From an uncultured Lachnospiraceae bacterium (GTDB lineage Bacteria; Bacillota; Clostridia; Lachnospirales; Lachnospiraceae), in assembly GCA_903789615.1 (NCBI GenBank), contig CAIFEV010000001.1, positions 1 through 64,000 of the forward strand: 64,000 nt of DNA. The letters are read 5' to 3'. Under the pieces are notes generated by a model. It did not search any database. It was not told the origin of the DNA and saw only the letters and a program-made list of their open reading frames with translations. Numbering within the stretch: the stretch's first letter is position 1; every line of letters starts with the position of its first letter. Shown one piece after another: positions 26,987-36,213 of this stretch. Both the position numbers and the translations under genes were made by a program.

Positions 26987-27908
26987 ACAGGCTGTACAGA
27001 TATACCATCGCCGGCATGGTCAGAACGCAGAGGATGGTCGTAAGGGCGTTGATGGCGCCGGCGTACGCAGGTTCCTCATCATACAGCTGGGCAAGCTGGG
27101 AGACGGTGGAGGCAGACGGCGTGATGACGGCGAACAGGCTGATGAGAAGAATCGTGTTCCCGTCCGGAACCAGCCCGGCAAGCCCGGAATACTTCAGAAA
27201 CAGCAGAATGACGACAGGAATGAGGATCATCTTGAGCAGGCAGATGAGATAGATGCGCCGGTTTCCGAACACGCGGCGCCAGGAGGCACCGCCGAGGATC
27301 ATGCCGATCATGATCATGCTGAGCGGCCCGATGGTCGCGGATATGCTGCTCATGACGTCGGTCAGGGCGCCGGGCAGCTGGATCTTCAGGAAGAAGATAA
27401 GGATGCCGGCAGCGACGGCGAGCATGTTGACGTTGGTCAGGATTTTTCTTACGGAAAGTTTCGTGCGCCCGCTGATGAGGGAGATGCCGTGGGTCCAGAT
27501 AAAGAGATTCTGCACGGTGATAAAGGCGCTGGCGTAGATCACCCACTCTTTTCCAAGCACGGATGTGACGAGCGGGATGATGAGATTGCCGGCGTTGGAG
27601 TATATCAGCGAGGCTTTTTCAATCCGGTCCAGTGAAAAGATTTTTCCCAGAAGCGCGGTCAGGGCAAAGAGAATACCGTGGATCAGAAAGGCAGCCAGGA
27701 GTGCCAGAAGAAAACCGTCCCGGATCTCGTCGGTGTAGGATATCTGGAAGGCCTCGAGGATGACGCAGGGAAGGACGATGTAGATGCAGATGACAGAAAG
27801 CCCTTTTGCTGCGTCCGCCTCACACAGGTGCGTGCGGACCAGCAGTGTGCCCAGCATCATCATAAAGAAAAGTTCGGCCAGCTGTCTGGCGAGAGTTACG
27901 GCAATCAT
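26985..27908 (-). CDS. AEC-family transporter (auxin efflux carrier type)
   Basis: A 307-residue carrier with about ten helices arranged in two halves. Recognisable features are the early SVICIYIVLPCVILEAFQIS, the GN-containing helix in IYSNAGNLIIPLVTSVLG and the late helix IGPLSMIMIGMILGGASWRR. ATG 27908 has GGAAAG four bases upstream; longer frames lack a ribosome site. AEC members export or exchange organic anions, for example malate. It diverges from the MerR-methyltransferase gene across ~175 bases, so that regulator may control it. Confidence 0.88.
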   Translation of the reverse strand: MIAVTLARQLAELFFMMMLGTLLVRTHLCEADAAKGLSVICIYIVLPCVILEAFQISYTDEIRDGFLLALLAAFLIHGILFALTALLGKIFSLDRIEKASLIYSNAGNLIIPLVTSVLGKEWVIYASAFITVQNLFIWTHGISLISGRTKLSVRKILTNVNMLAVAAGILIFFLKIQLPGALTDVMSSISATIGPLSMIMIGMILGGASWRRVFGNRRIYLICLLKMILIPVVILLFLKYSGLAGLVPDGNTILLISLFAVITPSASTVSQLAQLYDEEPAYAGAINALTTILCVLTMPAMVYLYSL

Positions 27909-28010
27909 GATTCTTTCCGGTATCCTTTCCGGCGGCCTGAAGGAAAACCGCCGGAATGTATTATAAACGCAGTCCGGCGGCGCCGACAATGGTTTGTTAA
28001 GCTTCATTGT

Positions 28011-28033
28011 CCGCATGCTTATGATACATGCGG
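28011..28033. promoter_or_regulatory. Inverted repeat in a divergent intergenic region
   Basis: CCGCATG (28011-28017) and CATGCGG (28027-28033) are perfect arms nine bases apart. The position, between the AEC carrier and the MerR-type gene, suits an operator. Confidence 0.45.
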
Positions 28034-28083
28034 CATACAAAGATTTACATTTGACACGGGTTCATACCGGAAGAGGAGCGCTG

Positions 28084-29259
28084 ATGCCGGGAAATTATTA
28101 CACGTCGGGGGAATTCGCCGCGAAGGCGCACGTGACGCTTCGCACGCTCCGGTACTATGACAAAGTGAATCTGCTGCATCCGTCGGCAAGAACGGCGTCC
28201 GGCGCGCGGCTTTACACGGATGGGGATCTGGTCAGACTGCAGCAGATCCTCTTATTTAAGTATTTCGGATTTTCGCTCGCGGAGATCCGGGAGCTATCCC
28301 TGGCGGCAGCGGATGATTCCGTTCTGCTGCAGTCGATGCGGATCCAGCAGAAGCTTCTTGCGGAGCGCGCGGAGGAGATCCGGGAGATGCAGGCGGCAAT
28401 GGACGAGACGATCCGGATGATGGAGGAGGGCAGCCGGATCGAGTGGAGCAGCATGCTGGATCTCATCCATCTCACGTCGATGGAGGAGTCGCTCAAGGCG
28501 CAGTACGTGAACACGAGCAACATCGCGGCGAGAATCCGGCTGCACCGTGAGTTTTCCGTCAACCGCGAAGGGTGGTTCCCGTGGGTCTTCCGCCAGTGCG
28601 GCCTTAAAGAGGGAATGCGCGTGCTGGAGACAGGCTGCGGCAACGGCGCGCTCTGGACGGAAAATGCCGGCCGGATCCCGCAGGGCGTGAAGATTGAGCT
28701 CACAGATACATCCGAGGGCATGGTCCGTGCGGTACAAAGAGATCTCGGGCATGATCCGCGCTTTTCCTTTGACGTCGTTGACGCGCAGGACATCCCGGAG
28801 GCGGACGGGAGTTTTGACCTTATCATCGCGAATCATGTGCTGTTTTACTGCGAAGATGTGTCACGCGCCCTGCAAGAGACGGCCCGCGTACTCGCACCGG
28901 GCGGACGTCTGATTGCCGCAACCTACGGGAAGGCGCACATGCGCGAGGTGACCGGCCTCGTTCAGGAATTTGATCCCGCAATCGTCCTTTCGGCCGACCA
29001 CCTGTACGAAAAATTCGGCCTGGAAAATGGTGCCGCTCTCATGGCGCCGTTCTTTTCGGACGTCACCTGCCGGCGCTACGAGGACGCGATTGAAATTTCG
29101 GAGGCGGAGCCGCTCATCGCGTACATTCTGTCCTGCCACGGAAACCAGAACCGGCTTCTGCTTGACAGGTACCGGGAGTTCCGGGAATTTGTCATGGGGA
29201 AGGTGAAGGACGGATTCCACATTACAAAGGATGCCGGGATATTCATCGGGAAAAAGTAA
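28084..29259 (+). CDS. MerR-type regulator fused to a class I SAM methyltransferase
   Basis: A 391-residue two-domain protein. Residues ~5-75 are a MerR winged helix (YTSGEFAAKAHVTLRTLRYY...RLYTDGDLVRLQQILLF), followed by the usual dimerising coiled coil (~78-125). Residues ~160-330 form a methyltransferase with motif I VLETGCGNGALW, motif II-like ELTDTSEGMV, VVDAQDIPEADGSFDLIIANHVLFY and LAPGGRLIAATYG. GAGGAG precedes ATG 28084. Such fusions may sense a small molecule with the methyltransferase fold or modify it. The adjacent AEC carrier is a plausible target. Confidence 0.85.
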   Translation: MPGNYYTSGEFAAKAHVTLRTLRYYDKVNLLHPSARTASGARLYTDGDLVRLQQILLFKYFGFSLAEIRELSLAAADDSVLLQSMRIQQKLLAERAEEIREMQAAMDETIRMMEEGSRIEWSSMLDLIHLTSMEESLKAQYVNTSNIAARIRLHREFSVNREGWFPWVFRQCGLKEGMRVLETGCGNGALWTENAGRIPQGVKIELTDTSEGMVRAVQRDLGHDPRFSFDVVDAQDIPEADGSFDLIIANHVLFYCEDVSRALQETARVLAPGGRLIAATYGKAHMREVTGLVQEFDPAIVLSADHLYEKFGLENGAALMAPFFSDVTCRRYEDAIEISEAEPLIAYILSCHGNQNRLLLDRYREFREFVMGKVKDGFHITKDAGIFIGKK

Positions 29260-29263
29260 AACC

Positions 29264-29306
29264 AGGCTGCTGCCGTTCCGATGTGAAGATGGAACGACAG
29301 CAGCCT
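29264..29306. terminator. Long stem-loop between convergent genes
   Basis: AGGCTGCTGCCGTTCC (29264-29279) pairs with GGAACGACAGCAGCCT (29291-29306) with one wobble. There is no T-tract, but its place between convergent stops fits a shared terminator. Confidence 0.6.
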
Positions 29307-29352
29307 CTGACGGGCACAGCCGCCATGTGTGCCTGTGTATCCGCGTGCGGGT

Positions 29353-30522
29353 TCAGGCGTCAAGTCCGTCCAGAGCGCACTGGACGTAGAGGGCAACGCC
29401 GGTTTCAAGTGCCTTCTCATCAAACAGAACCTTCGGCGTGTGATGAGAGTAGACATTTCCTTCCTTGTCCGGAAGTTCTGCGCCCAGCGTGAAGAAGCAG
29501 GTCTTGACATACGGGGTGAAGTACGCGAAATCTTCGCCGCCCATCGTCGGGATGGCGGTCTCCACATGGCCCGGAGCTACCTTCTTGGCTGCCGCCCAGC
29601 CGATCGTGAAAGCATCATGATCGTTAATGTTGACTTCCGCGACTTCATGAATCTCCACTTCGGCCGTACAGCGGTAGGCTTTCGCCACGCTTCCGGCGAT
29701 GCGGTTTAAAGTCGCTTCCAGAGTTTTATTAATCTCGCGCGAGAATGTGCGGATGGTACCTTCCATGCGGTATTCACCGGGAATGATGTTGAAGCGCCCC
29801 GGGCACTGGATGTCGCCGACCGTGACAACCATCGGTGCGAACGGATCGTATTCACGGGCTACCATGTCCTGCAGCGCCATGACGACGGCAGAACCGGCGA
29901 CAGCCGCGTCGATGCCGTGCACAGGGTCAGCGCCGTGTGCCTGGTGGCCGGTAACTTTGATCTTGAACCAGAAGGCGGAGGCGTGCATGGCGCCGTCGAT
30001 CGTGGCGATCTGACCGCTCTTGAGAGCGGAAGAAATATGGGTTCCGAACATATAGTCGACCCCATCCAGAACGCCCTGCCTGATCATCGCTTTGGCGCCT
30101 TCTCCGGTTTCCTCCGCCGGCTGGAAGATGAACTTTACGGTTCCCGCGAAGGAATCTTTTATCTCATTGATGCACTTCACCGCTCCCATGAGCATGGCGT
30201 TGTGCGTATCATGACCGCAGGCGTGCATGCAGCCGGCATTCTCACTGGCAAATGGAAGCCCTGTATCCTCCTGAATCGGCAGGCCGTCGATATCGCCGCG
30301 CAGAAGAACCGTCTTTCCGGGGCCCTTTCCGCCTTTAATCTCTGCAAGAACGCCGGTCGGCTCCATGCGTCTGTAGGAGACGCCCATTTTGTCCAGCTCT
30401 TCGCAGATCCGGTCCGTCGTCTTGAATTCCTTCATGGAAAGTTCCGGGTGCTGGTGCACGGTGCGGCGGTACTGAATCACATAATCGTTTACAGAGTGAG
30501 CAAGTTCATTTGCATTTGCCAT
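29353..30522 (-). CDS. M20-family amidohydrolase (AmhX/HipO type)
   Basis: A 389-residue dinuclear metal amidohydrolase. Family features: RRTVHQHPELSMKE, LLRGDIDGLPIQED (metal Asp), MHACGHDTHNAML (metal Cys/His), FQPAEETGEGAKAMI (Glu pair) and GGEDFAYF. The Cys-type metal site places it with aminoacylase/hippurate-hydrolase/IAA-amino-acid-hydrolase enzymes, which cut N-acyl amino acids; the substrate here is unknown. ATG 30522 has GGAGGAA upstream. Cytoplasmic, no signal peptide. Confidence 0.9.
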   Translation of the reverse strand: MANANELAHSVNDYVIQYRRTVHQHPELSMKEFKTTDRICEELDKMGVSYRRMEPTGVLAEIKGGKGPGKTVLLRGDIDGLPIQEDTGLPFASENAGCMHACGHDTHNAMLMGAVKCINEIKDSFAGTVKFIFQPAEETGEGAKAMIRQGVLDGVDYMFGTHISSALKSGQIATIDGAMHASAFWFKIKVTGHQAHGADPVHGIDAAVAGSAVVMALQDMVAREYDPFAPMVVTVGDIQCPGRFNIIPGEYRMEGTIRTFSREINKTLEATLNRIAGSVAKAYRCTAEVEIHEVAEVNINDHDAFTIGWAAAKKVAPGHVETAIPTMGGEDFAYFTPYVKTCFFTLGAELPDKEGNVYSHHTPKVLFDEKALETGVALYVQCALDGLDA

Positions 30523-30738
30523 AGAATTCCTCCATTCTGGGCTCCGTGTGCGGGTAAACCGCATTTATTCTACCACGTTGTTCAAGGTAAAATCAGTAGG
30601 ATTGCGGCTTAAACCGTAGGCAGAAACAGTTTTATGAAGGAAATGCTGTGTATTGATAAGCACAATGATATTATAAAAATAGTAAATTAACTGTATGAAA
30701 CTTTTGACATCTGCCATGCCGGCAGAACGGAGGTGTTT

Positions 30739-31563
30739 GTGGAACATGAATTTCTGGATGCGGCAAGGGTTTACGGGGAAGCGGAAAAAAGGCTGGCCGG
30801 GCTGAAACGGCTGGAAAAGAGCCTGACTGCCCGGCTTGCAAAGTACCCGGAGGGAAAGCTGCATATCGCGGTGACCCGGAAGAACAGAGTGATGTTTTAT
30901 CTGCGGCTGGATCCGGCGCAAAAGACAGGGAAATATCTGGCTGCTTCAGACGGTCAGAAAATCAGGATATACGTCCAGAAAGCTTATGACGGGAAGCTTC
31001 TTGGGCTTGTGCAGCATGAAATCCGGAATCTGGAAGTCCTGCTTGGAAAAAACAGGGAGATGCCGGAGCGGATTCAGAACCTGTATATGGAATTTCCGGA
31101 AAAGGCGCGGGATTATCTGAAACCGGCGGATATTCCGGACAGGGAAGCGGCCGGGAGATGGCTTACAATACCATTTGAAGCAAAGCCGGCAGACGCATCT
31201 GTTTCGGATTTTCTCACGATGCGAAACGAGCGCGTCCGGTCGAAATCGGAACTGAACATCGCCAATGCGCTGTATACCTGCGGCATTCCGTATAAATATG
31301 AGTGCCCGCTGACTCTGGCCGGCGGCAATGTCATTCACCCGGACTTCACGATTTTTAACGTTAAGCAGAGAAAAATCATGTACTGGGAACACCTCGGCAT
31401 GATGGATGACAGGGGTTATGCAAAGCAGGCGGTTGCTAGAATCAAGGAGTATCAGAGGAACCGGATATTCCCGGGCGATACCCTGATCCTGACGATGGAA
31501 ACTCTGGCGCAGCCCCTGGGAACCGGCGAAATATGTGCGGTGATCCGGGAATATCTGATGTGA
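30739..31563 (+). CDS. Uncharacterised protein with a PD-(D/E)xK-like nuclease-fold C-terminus
   Basis: A 274-residue soluble protein. GTG 30739 has ACGGAGG five bases upstream; GTG 30733 is the alternative. The N-terminal third is helical and basic (AEKRLAGLKRLEKSLTARLA). The C-terminal part carries RSKSELNIANAL, HPDFTIFN and IMYWEHLGMMDD, whose acidic residues (Glu, Asp, Glu) follow the order seen in restriction-endonuclease-like folds. Similar stand-alone proteins are common in clostridia and have no assigned role. Nuclease activity is an inference; the usual Lys after the last Glu is not obvious. Confidence 0.65.
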   Translation: MEHEFLDAARVYGEAEKRLAGLKRLEKSLTARLAKYPEGKLHIAVTRKNRVMFYLRLDPAQKTGKYLAASDGQKIRIYVQKAYDGKLLGLVQHEIRNLEVLLGKNREMPERIQNLYMEFPEKARDYLKPADIPDREAAGRWLTIPFEAKPADASVSDFLTMRNERVRSKSELNIANALYTCGIPYKYECPLTLAGGNVIHPDFTIFNVKQRKIMYWEHLGMMDDRGYAKQAVARIKEYQRNRIFPGDTLILTMETLAQPLGTGEICAVIREYLM

Positions 31564-31680
31564 ACGTCTGTGTGCTTACTTTTCTTTTTCTTTCCTTTTT
31601 TTCTCTTTTTCAAATTGTCCGTAAAATTCTTCTCCAAACGGGTCAAAAATTTCTTTTCCAAACGGTCTGAAAAATTCCTC

Positions 31681-31709
31681 TTGACAGTGACGTTACGTCA
31701 CCTTATACA
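31681..31709 (+). promoter_or_regulatory. Strong promoter with a palindromic spacer, ahead of the 62-bp repeat array
   Basis: TTGACA (31681-31686), a 17-base spacer and TATACA (31704-31709). The spacer contains a perfect palindrome, GTGACGTTACGTCAC (31687-31701). A palindrome between -35 and -10 is how MerR-class regulators act, though they usually need a 19-20 base spacer. GAAGGAAG and ATG 31725 follow, but the frame runs only ~48 codons into the repeats and resembles nothing. Two short imperfect copies of TTCTTYTCCAAACGG lie just upstream (about 31627-31665). Confidence 0.7.
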
Positions 31710-31794
31710 ATGCGAAGGAAGTGAATGTTTGTTCAGGGATTCCATGGTAAAAAGGTGTATCCGCCGGAGGCGGAAGGCTGCAGTTTGCGGAAGG

Positions 31795-32215
31795 GGGCAA
31801 CGAAAATGAGGAACAAGCTTGATTTCGTTGCACTTCCGGGCGCAGTTTGCGGAAGGGTGCAACGGAAATGAGGAACAAGCTTGATTTCGTTGCACTTTAG
31901 GACGCAGTTTGCGGAAGGGTGCAACGGAAATGAAGAACAAGCTTGATTCCGTTGCACTTCCGGGTGCAGTTTGCGGAAGGGTGCAACGGAAATGAAGAAC
32001 AAGCTTGATTTCGTTGCACTTTAGGGCGCATTTTTGCGAATTCTGCAACGGAAATGAAAAAACAGCCTGTTTTCGTTGCAGGTTTTGGCAAAATCAGCAG
32101 AAAAGTGCAACGAAAATGATGTGTAGGAGCAGTTTTCGTTGCACCTGTCGGTTCAAAGCGGCAAAAAGTGCAACGGAAAACAGAAAAACTTCATTTTCCG
32201 TTGCCAGCTGCGCCC
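31795..32215. repeat. Array of seven 62-bp hairpin repeats
   Basis: Units start with GTGCAAC (or close variants) at 31795, 31857, 31919, 31981, 32043, 32105 and 32168, an exact 62-base period except for the last (63). Each has a left arm GTGCAACGGAAAT, a 12-15 base loop and a right arm ATTTCGTTGCAC, then ~23 bases of linker. Units 1-4 are almost identical in loop and linker (GCAGTTTGCGGAAGG); units 5-7 keep the arms but differ elsewhere. The period is not a multiple of three, so it does not code for repeats in protein. A second array of the same unit is at 39133-39294. Confidence 0.92.
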
Positions 32216-32352
32216 AAGTGCAGCGGCACCAGCAGCTGTAAGCAATGTTCCCATGCGCCGAAGCAAACCCTACACTGGAATTCCAGAATGAACCGGATTT
32301 GCGGTTCTATGAACATGAAAAAGATAAAATAAATCACATCTGGAGGTTGTGC

Positions 32353-33402
32353 ATGAAGATTATTGTGACGGGCGGCGCCGGGTTTATCGGCAGCAATTTT
32401 GTGTTTTATGAGAGAAAGACGCATCCGGAGGACCGGATCATCTGTGTGGACTCGCTGACATATGCCGGCAACCTGGAGACACTGAAGAGTGTGCTGGATG
32501 ACCCGGGATTCCGGTTTGTGAAGCTCGACATAAGGGACAGGGACGGCGTTTACCGGCTGTTTGAAGAGGAAAAGCCGGACATCGTCGTGAACTTTGCGGC
32601 GGAGTCGCATGTGGACCGCTCCATTGAGAACCCGACGATCTTCCTTGAGACCAACATCATCGGCACGTCCGTGCTGATGGACGCCTGCCGCAAGTACGGA
32701 ATCGGAAGATATCACCAGGTTTCGACCGACGAGGTGTACGGTGACCTGCCGCTTGACCGGCCGGATCTGTTCTTCCACGAGGATACGCCGATTCACACAT
32801 CAAGCCCGTATTCGACCTCCAAGGCATCGGCAGATCTGCTGGTCGGCGCGTATCACAGAACATACGGACTGCCGGCAACCATCAGCCGCTGCTCGAACAA
32901 TTACGGCCCGTACCAGTTCCCGGAGAAACTGATTCCGCTCATGATTGCCAATGCGCTGGCGGACAAGCCGCTGCCGGTATACGGGGAGGGGCTGAATGTC
33001 CGGGACTGGCTCTACGTGGAAGATCACTGCAAGGCCATTGATCTCATCATCCGCAACGGGAGCGTCGGCGAGATCTACAATATCGGCGGGCACAATGAAA
33101 TGCGCAACATCGACATCGTGAAGCTGATCTGCGATTATCTGGACAAGCCGTACAGCCTGATCGAGCATGTGACTGACCGCAAAGGTCATGACCAGCGTTA
33201 TGCCATCGATCCGACCAAAATTCACACCGAACTGGGGTGGCTGCCGGAGACAAAATTCGCGGACGGCATCCGGAAGACCATCCAGTGGTATCTGGACAAC
33301 AAGGAGTGGTGGGAGAACATCGTCTCCGGGGAATATCAGAACTACTATAAGAAAATGTACGGAAACCGGGAGGTTCTGGACAGAAAGGAGCCGCAGGCAT
33401 GA
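32353..33402 (+). CDS. rmlB: dTDP-glucose 4,6-dehydratase
   Basis: A 349-residue extended SDR enzyme: GGAGFIGSNF (NAD-binding Gly motif, ~7-16), the catalytic TDEVYGDL stretch, and YSTSKASADLL with the YxxxK pair. It converts dTDP-glucose to dTDP-4-keto-6-deoxyglucose, the second step of dTDP-L-rhamnose synthesis. ATG 32353 is preceded by TGGAGG at six bases; the longer frame begins inside the repeat-flanking DNA. First gene of a tight rmlB-D-A-C set that supplies rhamnose for surface polysaccharide. Confidence 0.95.
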   Translation: MKIIVTGGAGFIGSNFVFYERKTHPEDRIICVDSLTYAGNLETLKSVLDDPGFRFVKLDIRDRDGVYRLFEEEKPDIVVNFAAESHVDRSIENPTIFLETNIIGTSVLMDACRKYGIGRYHQVSTDEVYGDLPLDRPDLFFHEDTPIHTSSPYSTSKASADLLVGAYHRTYGLPATISRCSNNYGPYQFPEKLIPLMIANALADKPLPVYGEGLNVRDWLYVEDHCKAIDLIIRNGSVGEIYNIGGHNEMRNIDIVKLICDYLDKPYSLIEHVTDRKGHDQRYAIDPTKIHTELGWLPETKFADGIRKTIQWYLDNKEWWENIVSGEYQNYYKKMYGNREVLDRKEPQA

Positions 33403-34370
33403 AGGTGCTGGTGACGGGAGTCAGCGGGCAGCTCGGACATGATGTCATGAATGAACTGTCGCGGCGCGGACTTGAGGGTGTCGGATCGGACATCCAGCCG
33501 CTTTACGGCGGCGTTCAGGACGGCAGCGCGGTGACGCGGATGCCGTACGTGAGTCTTGACATCACGGACGCGGATGCCGTGCGGCGCGTGATCAGAGAGG
33601 CAAAGCCGGATGTGGTCGTGCACTGCGCAGCCTGGACGGCCGTCGACATGGCGGAAGACGATGACAAGGTTGGTAAGGTGCGCGCCGTCAACGAGGGCGG
33701 CACGCGCAACATCGCACAGGCGGTGAAGGAAATCGATGCGAAGATGGTCTATATCAGCACCGACTATGTGTTCGACGGACAGGGTACAACTCCATGGGAC
33801 CCCGACTGTCGGGATTTCCGGCCGCTCAATGTGTACGGACGCACGAAACTGGGCGGCGAACAGGCGGTCAGCAGTCTTCTTGACAGATATTTCATCGTCC
33901 GTATCGCGTGGGTCTTTGGCGTAAACGGAAACAACTTCATAAAAACCATGCTGAAAGTCGGAAAGACGCACGACACGGTGCGCGTCGTGAACGACCAGAT
34001 CGGCACGCCTACCTACACATTTGACCTGGCGCGGCTGCTGGTCGACATGATCGGCACCGACAAGTACGGGTATTACCACGCGACCAATGCCGAACTTCCC
34101 CGCACCGAATCGGGAGTGGACGCAAACGGCACAAAAACCGGATACATCAGCTGGTATGACTTCACAAAGGAAATCTATCGGCAGGCGGGATACAGCACAA
34201 AGGTTGTCCCGGTCACAACGCAGGAGTACGGGCTGTCGAAGGCGGCGCGCCCGTTCAATTCGCGTCTTGACAAAAAGAAGCTCACAAAAGAAGGCTTTCA
34301 GCCGCTTCCGGTGTGGCCGGACGCGGTGAGACGCTATCTTGACATTTTAAAAGAGAAAGGCATGTTCTGA
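33399..34370 (+). CDS. rmlD: dTDP-4-dehydrorhamnose reductase
   Basis: A 323-residue SDR protein with the N-terminal [10 protein letters not shown] cofactor motif, [26 protein letters not shown] and [12 protein letters not shown] (YxxxK). It performs the last step of dTDP-L-rhamnose synthesis. It overlaps rmlB by four bases and shares one base with rmlA. The tail has a few extra residues around [12 protein letters not shown] compared with typical members, which does not touch the active site. Confidence 0.93.
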   Translation: MKVLVTGVSGQLGHDVMNELSRRGLEGVGSDIQPLYGGVQDGSAVTRMPYVSLDITDADAVRRVIREAKPDVVVHCAAWTAVDMAEDDDKVGKVRAVNEGGTRNIAQAVKEIDAKMVYISTDYVFDGQGTTPWDPDCRDFRPLNVYGRTKLGGEQAVSSLLDRYFIVRIAWVFGVNGNNFIKTMLKVGKTHDTVRVVNDQIGTPTYTFDLARLLVDMIGTDKYGYYHATNAELPRTESGVDANGTKTGYISWYDFTKEIYRQAGYSTKVVPVTTQEYGLSKAARPFNSRLDKKKLTKEGFQPLPVWPDAVRRYLDILKEKGMF

Positions 34371-35254
34371 TGAAGGGAATTATTCTTGCGGGCGGATCCG
34401 GCACGAGACTGTATCCGCTCACCATGGTGACGAGCAAACAGCTCCTGCCGGTCTACGACAAGCCGATGATCTATTATCCGCTTTCGACTCTGATGCTGGC
34501 CGGAATCCGTGACATTCTCGTGATCTCAACGCCCTCGGACACGCCGCGGTTTGAACAGCTGCTCGGGGACGGCCATCAGTTCGGCATTCACCTGAGCTAC
34601 AAGGTGCAGCCGTCGCCGGACGGGCTGGCACAGGCATTTGTCATCGGGGAAGAGTTCATAGGCGATGATTCCTGCGCGATGGTGCTCGGGGACAATATTT
34701 TTTACGGCAACGGGTTCGGGACGCTGCTGCGGCAGGCGAAAGCAGACGCGCAGGACGGCCGGGCGACGGTGTTCGGGTATTATGTGAATGACCCGGAAAG
34801 ATTCGGCATAGTGGAATTTGATGCGAAGGGAAAGGCGGTCTCGATCGAGGAGAAGCCGGCTGTTCCGAAGTCCAATTACGCGGTGACGGGGCTGTATTTT
34901 TACCCGGCCGGCGTGGCGGGGCGCGCGAAGAACGTAAAACCGTCGGCCAGAGGCGAACTGGAAATCACGACGCTTAACGACATGTATCTTCAGGACGGGA
35001 TACTTGACGTTCAGCTGCTCGGCCGCGGGTTCGCGTGGCTTGACACGGGGACGATGGACTCGCTGGTGCGCGCGGCGGAATTTGTTCAGACAATCGAGGA
35101 TCTGCAGGGGATCACGATCAGTGCGCCGGAGGAGATCGCCTATATCAACCACTGGATCAATATTGACACACTGCGCGAGTCGGCTAAACTGTATGGGAAG
35201 AGTCCGTACGGCCAGCATCTGCAGGCGGTTGCGGACGGGAAAGTCATGTACTGA
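34370..35254 (+). CDS. rmlA: Glucose-1-phosphate thymidylyltransferase
   Basis: A 294-residue nucleotidyltransferase starting [20 protein letters not shown], the signature for the dTTP-binding loop, followed by [25 protein letters not shown] (metal Asp) and [20 protein letters not shown]. It makes dTDP-glucose from glucose-1-phosphate and dTTP, the first committed step of the pathway. Length and motifs are normal for RmlA. Confidence 0.95.
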   Translation: MKGIILAGGSGTRLYPLTMVTSKQLLPVYDKPMIYYPLSTLMLAGIRDILVISTPSDTPRFEQLLGDGHQFGIHLSYKVQPSPDGLAQAFVIGEEFIGDDSCAMVLGDNIFYGNGFGTLLRQAKADAQDGRATVFGYYVNDPERFGIVEFDAKGKAVSIEEKPAVPKSNYAVTGLYFYPAGVAGRAKNVKPSARGELEITTLNDMYLQDGILDVQLLGRGFAWLDTGTMDSLVRAAEFVQTIEDLQGITISAPEEIAYINHWINIDTLRESAKLYGKSPYGQHLQAVADGKVMY

Positions 35255-35303
35255 CTTTCTGCGGGCAGTTTGCGCATCCGGGATTTGAGGAGGAGAGCTG
35301 AAT

Positions 35304-35909
35304 ATGGGACAGATAAAAGTCGAGAGAAATGTCGGAGGAATCGAGGGACTGTGCGTGATCACGCCCACCGTTCACGGCGACGAGCGCGGCTTCTTCATGG
35401 AGACATATAACGAGAAAGATATGAAGGAGGCCGGGCTGGACATCCATTTCGTGCAGGACAACCAGTCGATGTCCGTCAAGGGCGTGCTGCGCGGCCTTCA
35501 TTTCCAGAAGCACTACCCGCAGTGCAAGCTCGTGCGCGCTGTCCGCGGCAGCGTCTTTGACGTAGCCGTCGACCTGCGCGGCGATTCGAAAACCTATGGC
35601 AGATGGTACGGAGTCACGCTCACGGCCGACAACAAGAAGCAGTTTCTGATTCCGGAAGGCTTTGCGCACGGCTTCCTCGTTCTCTCGGACGAGGCGGAGT
35701 TCTGCTACAAAGTGAATGATTTCTGGCACCCGAACGATGAAGGCGGGATGGCCTGGAACGACCCGGACATCGGGATCGCCTGGCCGCTGCTGACCGGAAC
35801 GTATAAGGGCAGCGCGTCCGCAGAAGGGTACGCCGTCGATGACGTGCCGCTCATTCTCTCGGACAAGGACCAGAAGTGGCTCGGCATCAAAGAGACATTC
35901 CGGTTCTGA
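35304..35909 (+). CDS. rmlC: dTDP-4-dehydrorhamnose 3,5-epimerase
   Basis: A 201-residue cupin epimerase: TPTVHGDERGFFMETYNEKD, the catalytic His in LRGLHFQKHYPQCKLVRA, and GFAHGFLVLSDEAEFCYKV. AGGAGG precedes the ATG. It completes the four-gene rhamnose set. Rhamnosyltransferases that would use the product are not in the immediate neighbourhood; the glycan locus at the left edge is the nearest candidate user. Confidence 0.94.
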   Translation: MGQIKVERNVGGIEGLCVITPTVHGDERGFFMETYNEKDMKEAGLDIHFVQDNQSMSVKGVLRGLHFQKHYPQCKLVRAVRGSVFDVAVDLRGDSKTYGRWYGVTLTADNKKQFLIPEGFAHGFLVLSDEAEFCYKVNDFWHPNDEGGMAWNDPDIGIAWPLLTGTYKGSASAEGYAVDDVPLILSDKDQKWLGIKETFRF

Positions 35910-35947
35910 AGTCTGCGGTACTGACAGTGCAGAAAGCAGGCGAATCG

Positions 35948-36154
35948 ATGAAATACACGATTAAAGACATCACCGAGGCCGACTACGGCTGTGAAGAGCT
36001 GCCGGACGGGGCACAGGTGATGTGCCGCCTCGTCCTTGAGACGGAAGACGGCAGGGAGACGGTGCGGGAAGTGCCGGATGAAAAGGCTTGCGGCGCGCAC
36101 CTTGCGGCGGGACAGATCATCACGGACGAACAGATTGCGGCGCTGCAGAAATGA
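35948..36154 (+). CDS. Small acidic hypothetical protein
   Basis: A 68-residue soluble protein (MKYTIKDITEADYGCEELPD...) 38 bases after rmlC in the same direction. It is acidic, with one central VMCRLVLETEDGRETVREVP strand pair and a C-terminal helix. The ribosome site is weak. No family recognised. It may be co-transcribed with the rml genes, but its small size leaves the call moderate. Confidence 0.55.
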   Translation: MKYTIKDITEADYGCEELPDGAQVMCRLVLETEDGRETVREVPDEKACGAHLAAGQIITDEQIAALQK

Positions 36155-36213
36155 AGCGCCGCGATCTGCGAAGATAAGAGATTACAGCCGGTGTACCGGA
36201 CCCGGAGGTAAGA

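Noticed and set aside
31698-32091. Repeat protein on the minus strand across the array
   Set aside because: Several overlapping frames look alike (CNEIKLVPHFRC-type) only because the same DNA is read in three frames; the 62-base period breaks any repeat protein.
31776-32215. CRISPR array
   Set aside because: Evenly spaced units suggested it, but the conserved parts are two arms of a palindrome with variable loop, units 1-4 share the would-be spacers, and no cas genes are near.
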